64,000 bases of DNA from NCBI GenBank assembly GCA_964304625.1, contig OZ199838.1:1302001-1366000 (forward strand), in the 5' to 3' direction. Positions 42,366 to 54,169 of this stretch are shown here, one piece after another. A program made the translations under genes and the position numbers. This stretch comes from Kudoa neothunni (taxonomy: Eukaryota > Cnidaria). The notes beneath the pieces were generated by a model. The model was not told the DNA's origin, did no database searches, and was given only the letters and a program-made list of their open reading frames with translations. How positions within the stretch are numbered: position 1 is the first letter of the stretch; each line of letters begins with the position of its first letter.

Positions 42366-43573
42366 TTTGGCTAAAATTACAGAAGAAATATTTTTAGACT
42401 ATGCATTTATAACATTATTATGTGATTCACAACTAACATTCTACCGAAAAGTTAACTATTTTATTGTAATTTATACGGAGTTGATTTTTTAAAATATCAC
42501 AAAAAAATTCCTCCACCCACAAAAGAAATTATATCGGATTATTATAAACATGACTGAATTTTAATATTCTGAATGGAAGTAAGTTTTTATATTTTTGACG
42601 TTTATCATGGGTTAATGTTTATCTCGAATGGTAAAACTTTTATTATATTGCTTAGGATTCTTAAATTGCTGTTCTCGCCAATATACTTTAATTTTAAAGA
42701 TAGCACTACTCCCAAAGAAATATTCATTCCGAGGAAATAATTTTTAGATTATTTCGAATTAGATTTGATGATCTCGTCCAATTATAAATCTAATGTTAAA
42801 ATTAACGTTAAAAAATGTACAGGTTTAATAAAGAATTTATTACTTGTATCTGTACTTACCTTAGCTGATTATATATAAAAACTTACTATTATCGTATCTG
42901 ATTCATTTTCGGATGTTGGAACAATTCTAGGTAACAAATAAGTTAATATTTACGGAAATAACTGGTTGGTTTCGTATAATTATTTTGTTGATGGAAATTT
43001 ACTTTCATTTTTATTTCATAAAAATATAATTTCCAATTGACTAATAAATTATTATTAATTTTCCAATTTTTTATTAATAAATTACATCTATAAATTAAAT
43101 ATTTTTAAACTTATTATTCACTTCGGATTGAGTATATCCCAAATGTCTAAGTCTAATGATCAATATTTTAATAATGTGAAATGCAGTCCGACAAAAATTA
43201 AGATCATTTTATTATTATCTTCAAAAATTAAAAACACAAGTTTCAATTTCAAATCTCCTCTCAATGGAATTGAAAAAAAAGTAAATTGACATAAATCCAC
43301 TGAAAAATATTACAATTTTTTTGCACACGTGATGAACGACACGAAGTATTTGCTAGTTTAATGCAGAAAATCGAAGAAAATTTCTCGACATTATTATCAT
43401 AAAAATATTTTAAACTTTATATTACTAATGAATATTGTTTATTGCTGAAATTATATGCTATATATTTGAAATGTAACTAAAAATTTTATAAAATTTAGAA
43501 TACTAATAAAAAAGTCAAAAAAATTCAGATAGAAAATTTTCTAAATAAAAATTATTAATTAAATTTTAGTCGG
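42366..43573. other. AT-rich spacer, no gene seen
   Basis: No supported features. Probably contains 3' sequence of the FN3-like gene at its right edge. Confidence 0.4.
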
Positions 43574-46448
43574 CTAATTCTTCTTCTTTATGATTATGAA
43601 TATAATCGCTGCAAGAACGACCACACCTACAACTGCTGTTACTACTATTATTCTATATAATTAATTATTATAGTATATAGCAACATTATATCTTTTTACA
43701 TGGTATTTTTGGACCTAAATAAAATTATTATAATATAGTTCAATACAAATCAAGTTACGTTGATTTCATTGTGTCATATGTTTCTCCTAAAATAAAATTA
43801 CTAATCGAAAAACGATTCACATTCACCTTTCTTTATTTCACTATCTCCTTTTATCGATTGGTCATTGCTTACGTAAACAGTTAGTTGATAATCGTTTGTG
43901 TCTTCAACGTCAGCGATTTCAAATTCGTTGCATTTTGGAAGACTTGCACAACCTCCATCATTTTCCCCATTACACGATTTAATTAAAACTTTATCAGGAT
44001 TGGTTGAATCTCTTAATTCCCAACCACAAGTATTTTCAACTACTTCCGGTGGCAGTACCGTTGTGATCACTAATTTGTTTCCATCACGCTTAATGCTTAC
44101 TATAATTTGTTTGTTTATATCCGTACTCGTTGGTAAGGGGTCTAATTTAAATTATTGAGATTATTTATTATTGAAAAAATTTACTTTCTGGAATTTCAAG
44201 GTTTCCTCCCGCTTCTTCATCAATTGTAGTTACCACGATACGATATTTTTTTAATCGATCATAATTATTAGTGAATAATATTTCGGAGCATAAAGGAATC
44301 TCTGTGCATATATGCACTGTTTGGGGAATAGTTTTATTTGTTGGAGGAGTGGTTTCATCAGCACCCGACCTAGCTATCTTAATTTTATCGTATTTCGATT
44401 TAGAAACGGATTCTTCAGCTGGTTCTGTAGAAATAGGCGCCTGTGGACATTGGTAGATCAATTATAATTTTCTCCATATTTAATCTCGACATTGTAGTGA
44501 CATTTAGCTGTGGAATCCGGAGTAGGCAATACGCCTATTATTTTAAAACCTTTTATCAACAAATTGATTCTCAAGCGTGAGTGCCAATTTCACTAAAAAT
44601 TTATTATTTATTTTTTTGGCTATTTATATACCTGTTGTGATCTGATATATTTTGGTGCCATATTCTTTATGAGCAACAACTTTAAGGTCATATTCTGTTC
44701 CCGGTCTTAATCCAACAATTGTTTGATTTTCCCTACAATAACCTCGACAAGGGTGGCTACCGACGCACATTGCTCCGACATACACATCCTTTCCTCGGGG
44801 ACTAACATAATAAGCACATGTGATGTCCGAATTTGTTAGAACTTTGTCTCCATCTATGGCTTTGATTGAAGCAGTCTTCTCGCCTACCATTGGTGTTACT
44901 CCTGGAAATATTTTAGTGTCATCATTTTCTATATAATTATCAATAAAAATTTAGTCCATTTGTATTTCTCACTTGTTCGAAAAAATATATGTTCTTTATA
45001 AATGCCTGGAATTTCGCTTGATGTTTCGAGTGTAATTGTAAGTATATATGGTTTACCACTCGAAAGTCCTGTTATTATTAAAGCATTCTGACAGTTTTTT
45101 TGACAAGTGCTTGCATTATCCCCACATGTAACATCTGTTTCATCGTCTTTAGGTTTATCTGCTGCATAATATTTCACTGCACAACTGACTAATTTAATGC
45201 CTTCTGATGAATTAAATTGAGGAGCATTCAAAGTGACACCATTTTTTTTTATGTCTGATAATAATGCATCCCCAGCAGCGGAAGGTTCAGTCACGACTAA
45301 GAGGGATTATTTGAAAGTAAAAATACTCAAATTACCCAAATGTCTTTGTTGGTATCCGATATGATAATTATTATTGGCATTTTTTGTTAACGGAAAATGC
45401 CTAGATTGGATCATTACATCTACTACAGATTTTGCACCAGTTAAACTTAGTTCGACGTCATTACAAGGAGCGTAACAGTCTTTGTTTGTTCCGCCGCAAT
45501 TTGATGTATACCCATTTTTTTCGGCCGTGCTAAATGGAGTATCCTTATCTTTAATACTGAATCGACATATTTCAGAGGGAAATTTATTTGTGAACTTTAT
45601 CAAGTATTTACTTTTACCAGTATCATTATATTTAACATAATGGTGTGGTTTATAAACATCCATATTCCTCAATGTATATGCGTTCCGCAGTTTATAAAAG
45701 AAGCTTGGATAGTTCATACACCGCATTTCGTAATGGGGTATCATCAAATCAAATTCCACCTCATCATCACTACCGCATGGAACAGTACAACTACTTCCAG
45801 CACCTCCTTCTGCGTATTTCACATCTTTGAAATATATAGGACAATCAACCTGTTTACATGTTATAGTGCTTAATTTTAGTTTCTTTGCGCTTGTAACAGT
45901 TATTGAAACTTGTGGATTAACCAGTAATGCTAATATCAAGTTTAGCAACCATCAAATATCATTAGTTTACCTAATTCAAGTCCGAACACTGTTCCTCCAT
46001 TAGTTTTTGAAATAGGTTGCGTATCTTCTCCTGTGAAAATCACCACATACTTGGTCCTCGGTGAAAATTCATCAAAGGTAAATTTATTGCCATCTCCCGC
46101 ACATGTTCTACAACAACTATTATTTGCGCATTGACCTTCAGTTTGAGAACAAGTATCTATGTCTGTATAACTTAAAAGGTTTTCGGCTGACTTTTGGATA
46201 TAACATTTTTTGGGTGAATTAAAATCGTTCCCGGTCAATTTTAACTGAACGTTTATTCCGCTACTTTCTTTTAGAATAGTATAGTTGAGTGCTTTTGAAG
46301 GAGCATCTGCAGTAGTCAGCGTTTGAACTTGATTAGTTTCTCCATTTAATGAAACAAATTTAACTACATTTCATTAAAAAATAAAATTAAATTGTTAGTT
46401 ACAAGAAACGACTATGCATATTCCAAAAAAGTGTGCGAATAAATTCAT
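43574..46448 (-). CDS. Cysteine-rich, FN3-like repeat type I membrane protein with KKXX-like tail
   Basis: No family is recognised by name. Exon 1 (46448-46403) encodes a signal peptide (MNLFAHFFGICIVVS). It joins in frame to an exon giving FKFVSLNGETNQVQTLTTAD. Several exons follow, roughly one per domain: 46371-45950, 45940-45307, 45294-44940, 44900-44634, 44458-44170 and 44140-43801. Many domains end in a fibronectin-III-like strand motif before the final strand: FSPRTKYVVIFTGEDT, LSSGKPYILTITLE, LRPGTEYDLKVVAH and LKKYRIVVTTID. Each has paired cysteines, such as CANNSCCRTC, TCGDNASTCQKNC and CVGSHPCRGYC, suggesting disulfide-linked extracellular modules. The last exon is a membrane helix (VTAVVGVVVLAAIIFIII) followed by K-K-K-N and stop, which fits the KKXX ER-retrieval pattern. 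It is probably a secretory-pathway or surface glycoprotein. Exon borders are approximate, and about 44470-44620 may hold one more small exon. Confidence 0.65.
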
Positions 46449-47895
46449 TTTATTCTATGTATGATTTACACACGATAATTCTCGTTGCATTTACTACATT
46501 ATTTCAATAGGACATTAGTGGATTATAAGAATGGAATTAAGATTCGCTTTAAAAAATTATATAGAATTATAAATATGTCCAAAATTTAAACTTTATTAAA
46601 TATTTATAAAAATTCTAATTGGAAATATAGAACTAATAATCTTTTTAAATTCCATATAAAAATGTGACTACAAAATTAAATAAAAATAGTCATAAACATA
46701 TTAAAAAATTGGTTTATTCAAAGAACGAAGGAATTAAAACACACTAAGACAAATACGATTAATATTATTAATTATTCATTGACGTTCCATAGGATTAACT
46801 CCCCAATAAATTGAAACATAACTTGTATAATCTTCCATATCTATGTAATTTAATTTTGATATTAGCCATTATGAAAATAGAAAATATACAATAAATGAGG
46901 AATTTTAAATCCATGAAGCCTATACATATAAAGAATGGAATTTGATATACAGAGAAAATTTAATGCAATTTATTTAGGAGAAATAAATTGTAATTTAAAC
47001 TAATTACGCAAATTTCCTTTCACATATTAAAGTAGTATTCTTATTCAAGCAAAGATAATCAATTCTTAAATTATCATTTATTAATTATTACAAAGGAATT
47101 AAAAAAGTTAAATGCGACTTAAGCTCATATACTCATTCTTTTCGATCAGTGATTAAAATTTTGTTAAATAGGTTCGGTTAATAGCAAAATAATAATTCAA
47201 AGTAACGAAATAAGACTTTATTTTTTCCTTGATATATATTCAATGAATTTTTTTGTTAATTATATAATTATTTTTAAGGCAGTGAATCTTGCAACGAATG
47301 AGAATATCTACTAAAATAGCGTTCACATCAAACTTTCCATTTTTGGAATATAAATAACAATTAATTAACTTTTATTAAATTAAGTTTCAAAAGAAAATCA
47401 TTTGTCGACATTTTATCTCAAAATTTCCCAAATACACAAATACTGTTTAATATTTTTCTTCAATTAACTCATGTTTAAGTTAATTTACATGTAATTTTCA
47501 AATCTTAATGTGTTGATTTTATATAACGAAACGTATCGATATAGCCGGTACAGTATTTCAACACCAAATTCAGCGCTTCTCAACTAAAACTGGACTCGCA
47601 TTCCCTATACGTACGATAAGGTGTAACTGACTCGAAATTTCTCAAAAATTATTTTCAATCTTGATCGTATCTCGCACCCCCAGTTTGGAACCCTTGATCA
47701 AATTGTACCTGGCGAGTGTGTCAATATTAGATTACAAATTTATTCCAAACTAGAGGTTTTATGGTAACTAAAACACACCCAATCAGCGTATTTTATGTTT
47801 TTATGATAATTCATTCCAGTGATTTAGCGCCATTGAAGATTTATTAATACGAAACCCAATGATAAATTATTCGTTTGAATTTGTTCTCTATATGA
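46449..47895. other. AT-rich spacer upstream of the FN3-like gene
   Basis: No gene recognised. The promoter of the FN3-like gene should lie at the left edge. Confidence 0.4.
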
Positions 47896-47903
47896 CTGTA
47901 AAT

Positions 47904-49387
47904 TAGTGTTGCCTCGATACCAGCTTTGGAACAGTACTCGGTACTCGCCATAAGGTACCGATACCAATAAAATTCCGTTTTTAAAACCAATATATAATGA
48001 AGAATAATGCGTTAAATTACATTAAAATGTATCAAGATATCTTTGAATGGGCTCTTTAAAATTATTCTTACATTTTTGTAAATCCTTACTTATTTCAATA
48101 CTGAATAATACAAAATACATATTAGTTTTGCAATGTTCATTAGGCCTGTCAATAAAACGTCAGGTAAAGGTAAAGTATGCGGCACCCAAAAAACGTCCTC
48201 TTGCGCATGTTTTATCGCATTTCTTTTCTCACGATTCTTGATAATAAAATAAAATAAAAGAATATGGCGAGAAAGAATTTAACACAAAATAATAACTTTA
48301 AAATTTTGAGAAGTTTTCATCCAAACACAGTCGGATGTCGGATACACGTGTAATTTCCCTCTTTTTCAACAAACATTGAATTGATCTCAAATTTTTTTTG
48401 ATAATCAGTTATAAATTTGTTCTATTTCATATTTTTTATCATATAAACACAAATTTTACAATATCGAATTTAATTATATAGGTTTTAAGCATGATTATTT
48501 TTATGACGAGATGACAACCACGTGCTCTCAAAATATATTTCTTTAATTCTCTTGGAGCTGATGAGTTTTTTTAATAATTAATCAACATTATATTTTAGAT
48601 CAACATTTAATTTCAAAATGGAAATAACTTATGGCAGATTACAGGAAGTTTTTATTTTTAGGAGTAATTCCTGCGTGGGTGTTTAGATCAATATTTGATA
48701 AACGTAAAAATTTTGTTAAAAAAAACTTATAAAACAATAAAAATATAATTTATAATATTTTTACAGTGTTTTACACATCTTTCATGGGTAGAAAAATTAC
48801 TGTAATCAATTTTAAAAATTAGGTTCCAGAATTTTAATAATAAAAACTAATTAATTTCATAATTTCTATTAAAAAATTTAATAAAAAAATTATAAACTAA
48901 AATAAATCTTACTATATTAATATCTATATTTAAAAATTCATAAAGTATGTTTTTATAGTGAAAAATGAGATGTTTTTGTGAAATTTGCAAAAAATTTATT
49001 TTTAAAGTTAATTTATATAAAATTGTTACATATCAATAGTAAAAAATATAACTAGTAATAATAAATAATTTTGAGGTTATTATTTTGAGCTAAATTTTTT
49101 TTAAACATATTCTTTCATTTTATTATATTATCAAGAATCGTGAAAAAGAAATGCGATAAAACATGCGCAAAATAACGTTTTTTGGGTGCCGCATACTTTA
49201 CCATTACCACAATCAATTAGTTAGGTTCCCTTATTAAGTAAAATCAGTAAAGTTAAGAGAAATTAAACTTTTTTTTTTGAATGACTAAAAATTTTAGCGT
49301 AATCTCATTAGAATACAACAAACGTCTAAAACCATTGAAATTTATAATGTGAACATGCGTAGAAAATGTGGTATCGGTGCGACCCTA
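47904..49387. mobile_element. hAT-like non-autonomous element (1.48 kb) with 8 bp target duplication
   Basis: Left end TAGTGTTGCCTCGATACCAG; right end, read on the minus strand, TAGGGTCGCACCGATACCAC (15 of 20 identical). The flanks are CTGTAAAT (47896-47903) and TTGTAAAT (49388-49395), an 8 bp duplication with one difference, as expected for hAT. No transposase is present. A GGTACCGATACC-type subterminal motif lies near the left end. Most of the interior is occupied by the inverted-repeat element at 48163-49208, so this copy appears to be a host for a later insertion. Confidence 0.75.
48163..49208. mobile_element. Long-TIR element nested in the hAT-like copy
   Basis: An inverted repeat of about 85 bp frames 1.05 kb: 48163-48255 matches the reverse complement of about 49125-49208. 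Shared sequence includes GTAAAGTATGCGGCACCCAA, then ACG, GCGCATGTTTTATCGCATTT and ACGATTCTTGATAAT. The interior has no open frame. If the true end is AAGTATGCGG, it is flanked by TA on both sides, which would suit a Tc1/mariner-like element. The outer GGTAAAGG/GGTAATGG similarity may instead be part of the repeat. The superfamily is undecided. Confidence 0.75.
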
Positions 49388-49595
49388 TTGTAAATTAAAT
49401 GATTTAATAAAGGGATGATATAAATTTCCGTTTCAGGTATCAATTTTCTAGATACTAGCTAGCGTTTAACTAATTGTATTCCATATACGGTTTCACGATT
49501 ATATAATCTGCCATGATAGAGTTTATATATATATAATGGCTTGTTTCGTATTCTTTAAATCAAAGAAAAGCATTTTTGATAAATCATTGTAATGA

Positions 49596-49690
49596 ATGAT
49601 CGCGGGCGGGGTTCGAACCCGTGAACTATAGCTCAAAGGCGATGGTGTCGTACCGCCCTGATGCTTATCGTGCATACGTTGGCTTTAGTC
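49596..49690 (-). repeat. tRNA-like pol III B-box relic (possible SINE head)
   Basis: On the minus strand, CACGGGTTCGAACCCCGCCC contains a perfect B-box/T-loop core (GGTTCGAACC), preceded by an anticodon-arm-like stretch (CGCCTTTGAGCTATAG). The acceptor stem does not pair convincingly with the 5' side, so it is not a usable tRNA gene. It may be a decayed tRNA or the head of a tRNA-derived SINE. The GC-rich block stands out against AT-rich flanks. Confidence 0.4.
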
Positions 49691-49699
49691 ACATCCCTT

Positions 49700-51118
49700 A
49701 TGTAACCAACCATTACAATAATCATCAAAATAGTTAAAATTTCTAATCTAAATTAAGCAGGATGAGAGATATTTTATTCTACTAGGTGCGTCGATTGCAA
49801 GTTGACCCCCCTCACTTGCAATTTGATGTTGAAGTACTGTACGTTAATTTAGTACATGTTAACTTTTGTTGGAGAAGTTTATTTGCAACAATATATGTAA
49901 ATGAACTATTTTACAATATAATTAAAATAAAAATAATTACTTATACATTTAATTTGTGGTTTTAATTTTTATAATGGGCCTTATCGTTAAAGATCACAAT
50001 TTATCGTTTTAGTATTAAAGTCAATTATACGTAACATTACTGCTTAATTTATTTTGAAAAAGATATTTCCTGTCAGTGAATATATACAGAATAATTTTCC
50101 ATCTAATAATAATAATACTAATTAATAATACTAACACTACATCTATTCACATTCGAAAGCACAAGAAATCTCCGAAGAAGAAATTAAACCCTATTCAAAG
50201 CACCTATAAAATGCATAAATATATACAAACCAATATATGTTATATGTTTATGTCTACAGAATATTGCAGTGGATTTACCCTTAGTTCAATAATCGTTATT
50301 AAGAGAACCGAAGCTATATTGGAGATAATAATGATTTAGAACTAAAAAAATTATTTAAAATTATGTAACTAGATTTGAATAAAGAGTGAAACCACTGAGA
50401 ATAATTCGAAAATCAAATATAAAATAATCAGCCGAATGATCGAAAAATAATTATTAATATATTTTTCTCAAATAAATGCTAAATACCAAACTTAAAGCAT
50501 GTGAAGAGAAAGTGAATGAAGTTTCCTTGACCAAGTTACTCACTGATGGCTCCTCTTTAGAATTGTATATGAAAAATGAATCGTAGATAATTGAACTCGA
50601 AATCGACGATAATTTCATAAATTAAGTAATAAAATTGAATTTATTATCAATTTTAAAAAGATTTAAAATTTTCTTCAAAAATAAGAGTGTAGGGTCAGCT
50701 TCATATTCTGATCTAACAGTCATTGGATGACCTAAAAATGAAGACGAACAATTTAAACTCATATAAAGTATACAAACAAACAAACAATATAATATAATAA
50801 AATATATATCCAGAATATAATAATATTTTTTGTTTTTATAGAATTTTGGAAAACTGCTTAAAAATCAAAATTTTATATTTCTCAAAATAATTATTTCCTG
50901 TTTTTATCCACATTCGATCATGAACGTATGATACAATAAACAGATAAAATTGAATGCATTTGAGTATTTTAAGCGTGTGTGCGTGGACCCTCTTAGTAAG
51001 AATATCGTTCATTATAATTTGTTACAAACATCACAATATTTCTAATCATTGTTACTTATAAAATAAAAAAGTTATAAATTCTTCAAGAAAATCATGAATT
51101 AATGCATAATTGACCAAT
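49700..51118. other. AT-rich spacer, no supported gene
   Basis: Short open frames at 50076-50339 and 50476-50590 lack motifs. Confidence 0.4.
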
Positions 51119-51328
51119 TTACAGTAAAAAAGTCAACTGAGAATTTTGTTTTGAAAATTTATTCGTTATATTTCGTATTGTTTTGTTTAAAAATTCAGTT
51201 GATTGAAACAGAAAATATCTGGACATTGAGCTGGTAAAAATTTTTGTAAATAATTTATCAAGTAATAATCTTGGATCAAACTTACCTCCGAAGACCTCAT
51301 AATTCAGCTTTTTAGCGGCATTAGACAT
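51119..51328 (-). CDS. Small uncharacterised frame with acylphosphatase-like start
   Basis: The frame starts at 51328 with MSNAAKKLNYEVFGG, resembling the start of acylphosphatase (LKSVDYEVFGRVQGV). A GTAAGT donor-like site follows directly after the matching part (51284-51279). The active-site signature (VQGVxFR) was not found downstream, and the rest (KFDPRLLLDKLFTKIF onward) is not similar. It could be the first exon of a small gene, a fragment, or chance. It lies 120 bp beyond the stop of the aspartic-protease homologue, on the same strand. Confidence 0.22.
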   Translation of the reverse strand: MSNAAKKLNYEVFGGKFDPRLLLDKLFTKIFTSSMSRYFLFQSTEFLNKTIRNITNKFSKQNSQLTFLL

Positions 51329-51447
51329 AGAAGGTTGATGGTGTAATTATTTATTATTGTCAAAAAGCTGTTCAAGATCGAACACATATTGTAATCAAAC
51401 GAAAACCTTACGAATAATAATCCATTAAAAATGAGATTTTTAGGGTA

Positions 51448-52976
51448 TTATGGGGTAACCGTTACTGCGAAAGAAATGGTTCGCAATCTCAAGTCGAATA
51501 ATGTGTAGTATTTTTCCATTAAGGCTGTTCCAAAAACCCATTTGACTTCGTCTGAACTTAATTTTGAATCTTTGCCATATAGTGCACTAAAGCATTTGTT
51601 GTTTTCCTAATTGAGACCAATGCAATAACGAGTATATCACATTAGAACACGAATACTTTAATGACATATTCATCTTTTGTTAGAGAAATCTCAGAATTTC
51701 CTAACTTGATCACAATAGGAGGAAGATTGTCGGTTTTGTCACAGTCGAAAACATAGTAATCATTGTTAGAATATTCAGCTCCTAACTCGCGGTTAATACT
51801 GAGGATTTGTTCCTTGGGGCCAAAAATCCATGGTATAACAGTATCAATGGCAGCAACACAACCATTTTTACAAGTCTGCACCGTTCCTACATTGATCCTA
51901 AAAAATTGATAATAAGACAACGAAAATATAATTTTATCTATCCACCCAGTAACATTAATATTCCAATAACTCTCGTTTACCAATGGAACGGTTATAAAAA
52001 TATTCTCGAAGAGGTTTTTATCAGCACCGCCAATTATGATCTCACCTACGGGATGGGAACTATTTTTCATTCTATTCCTCCTAAACAAATCTAACGATAC
52101 ATTTTTTACTCTATTAAATACTTTTTTACGTAGAATGAAAAAGCACGTGTAATTTCCTGGGATCTTAAATGTATTTCATCGATTAACGCAGCTGGATAAG
52201 CGAAAACATTTTTTTGGATGCCCAACCCAACAATTCCTTGATATTTGTCACGTTTAAACTGTTTTCTATATTCATAAGCTCTTCCGAATTGAACGCTATT
52301 GAACGTTTGATTTCCAACCTATATACGTGTGTATAGTTAAGATACCGTATTACTAATGATCCTAAAAATTTTATTGAGGAAAATCAGTACAATAAAAAAT
52401 ATTAGGCAGTAAACGTATTTAAATAGGAGGTTACGTGGAAATGATCTACAGATATGATACCAGAAATATTTTCACGACGGTAATCAACACCAAATGTATG
52501 CATATATTTATAGTAAGTGGATGATTGTAGTGGGATAAATATATTGTTTCCACCCACATAAGTGATCAAATTAGCAGACATTCTACCTGAAAATATCACT
52601 GTACTAGTAATTGTGTTATCGAACAAAAATCTTAGAGTTTGCGGAGGTGTACCTACGTCAAGTTCTCCGTAATATTTTCCCTAAATCAAACAAAGATATT
52701 CAGTTGTATATTTTTGATAACGCAAAGATACTTTCATATAACTTTGCATTGGTTCTTTTACTGATGATACTTTGGAAATCATTTTCTTCATTGATGCAGC
52801 ATAAAAATCAGGTTGTGTTATTTCCATCAAAGGTATTCTATATATTCGTAAAGTCTACAGTTAGTTGTAAAGCTGACGTTCAATTACCTGAGAATTCTCC
52901 CAATGTTAAGTGGTATAACTGTTAAAATCACGCACAAACCCAGTATAAAATATTTAGGCATCGTTGGATCGTTCAT
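51448..52976 (-). CDS. Pepsin/cathepsin D-family (A1) protein with altered catalytic motifs
   Basis: A complete family A1 gene of about 385 residues. It starts at 52961 (MPKYFILGLCVILTVIPLNI, a signal peptide); an in-frame Met at 52976 is the alternative. A propeptide-like segment follows (RIPLMEITQPDF), then the mature N-lobe (GKYYGELDVGTPPQTLRFLF). Where the family has D-T-G-S-S it reads D81-N-T-I-T. The flap has Tyr (VDYRREN, near residue 127) but R-R-E instead of G-S-G. The middle (YQGIVGLGI, FSFY, VGEIIIGGADKN, YWNINVTG) and the C-lobe are normal apart from the second motif, CVAAI-D271-T-V, where D-T-G is expected. It ends KYYTLFDLRLRTISFAVTVT, as the family does. All six introns are 35-60 bp and hold the frame, so it is not an obvious pseudogene. 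Both aspartates survive but both motif glycines are gone. It is probably a non-peptidase homologue or has strongly altered activity. Confidence 0.9.
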
Positions 52977-54169
52977 TAAAAAACTGTATTTGTTTATCCA
53001 AAATTGTAAATCAAATAACAGCTGTTTTGTTATTTTCCCAATAGGTTTATTATTTGTTATTTATAATTTAGAATAATTAAATATGTTCAATCCATTGTTC
53101 TTCGAAACAAAAATGATTATTTTTTAGTTTTTACATGTTAATTAACGGTTTCCGTAACATCACATCATTTTTGATACAAAAACATTATTGTTACATATAT
53201 ATATTTATTTATTCATTTAAATTTATATTTTTTTATCAGAAACATAGTAACATAAGCAATATTAAATTTTAGGTTCAGAATGCAAACATGTTGTTCCTGA
53301 ACAGATAAATGTTGGAGGTAAGGCAAATTACATTATACAAAGGCTTTCGGGGCATATTGGGGATCCGAGAAGCAGTTATTGAAGATTGTTGACTTATACT
53401 TTGAATCAACGAAAACATTTTAAGGTTGAGTATGTTTCGTGCGTAATGCATCGATTCTATGTTACCAGAATCTCTCTCTAAGGGATATCATGAGCGATTC
53501 GTGCGCCACCAAAGCTGAACTAAGTCCGGTAACCAATCGTCAATTTTTGTACTTTCTAAAATTAACTGACACTCTCAATTTACTATTTGATATTTATTCC
53601 TAAACAAATAATAAAACTAATTATAAAAAAAACTGAAAATAGTTATATATGTTAAAAAAAACTATAAAATTGTTTAAAAGGGGTTTAATCTTAATCAAGT
53701 TTGTTATATATTTTTTAAATAATCTACAAGGCAAGCACGATACAAGATTCGAATATCGTCAAAATTAGGTTTTTAGTAGTTTTATTTTAAATTCATGTAA
53801 AAATAAATTTCCACAAATAAATACATTTGTGATTTGATAAAATATTTATTTTCAGCACTTAATCCTTACGTTTATAATTAAGACAAAAAAAGAACAGAAG
53901 CCCTTGTTTTCGCAAGCGCGATATTCACATCGGATATTTTTCACTAAAACATTTAAGACCTAGATCATTTATAAATTTTGATTTCTGAATATTTTTTTAT
54001 AATTTAGAACATTTTTTAATTTAATCATTGCACACAGAGGACATGTAAAAAGTCAAAACATTCGATCCATTACCAATGATATTAATTTTATTCACATTTG
54101 TTTTCTCGTTTATATGAACTGATTTTTTCTTGTTCATGAAATTTTCTTGAATTATTTTACCCCCATAAA
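52977..54169. other. AT-rich spacer upstream of the aspartic-protease homologue
   Basis: No gene recognised. A short GC-richer tract at 53330-53530 has no identifiable motif. Confidence 0.4.

Noticed and set aside
43898-45873. Plus-strand open frames opposite the FN3-like gene
   Set aside because: Antisense shadows of the minus-strand exons, with no motifs of their own.
11562-46448. A functional cluster for ER glycoprotein quality control (UGGT plus the KKXX-tailed FN3-like protein)
   Set aside because: The genes are more than 20 kb apart on opposite strands with unrelated genes between them; only a shared secretory route can be said.
48047-48241. Open frame crossing the left end of the nested inverted repeat
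   Set aside because: It spans a transposon boundary and has no motifs.
51807-52925. Plus-strand frames opposite the aspartic-protease homologue
   Set aside because: Antisense shadows; the minus strand has full A1-family similarity with consistent splicing.
51448-52976. Calling the aspartic-protease homologue a pseudogene
   Set aside because: All introns keep the frame, the signal peptide and C-terminus are present, and only specific motif residues differ.
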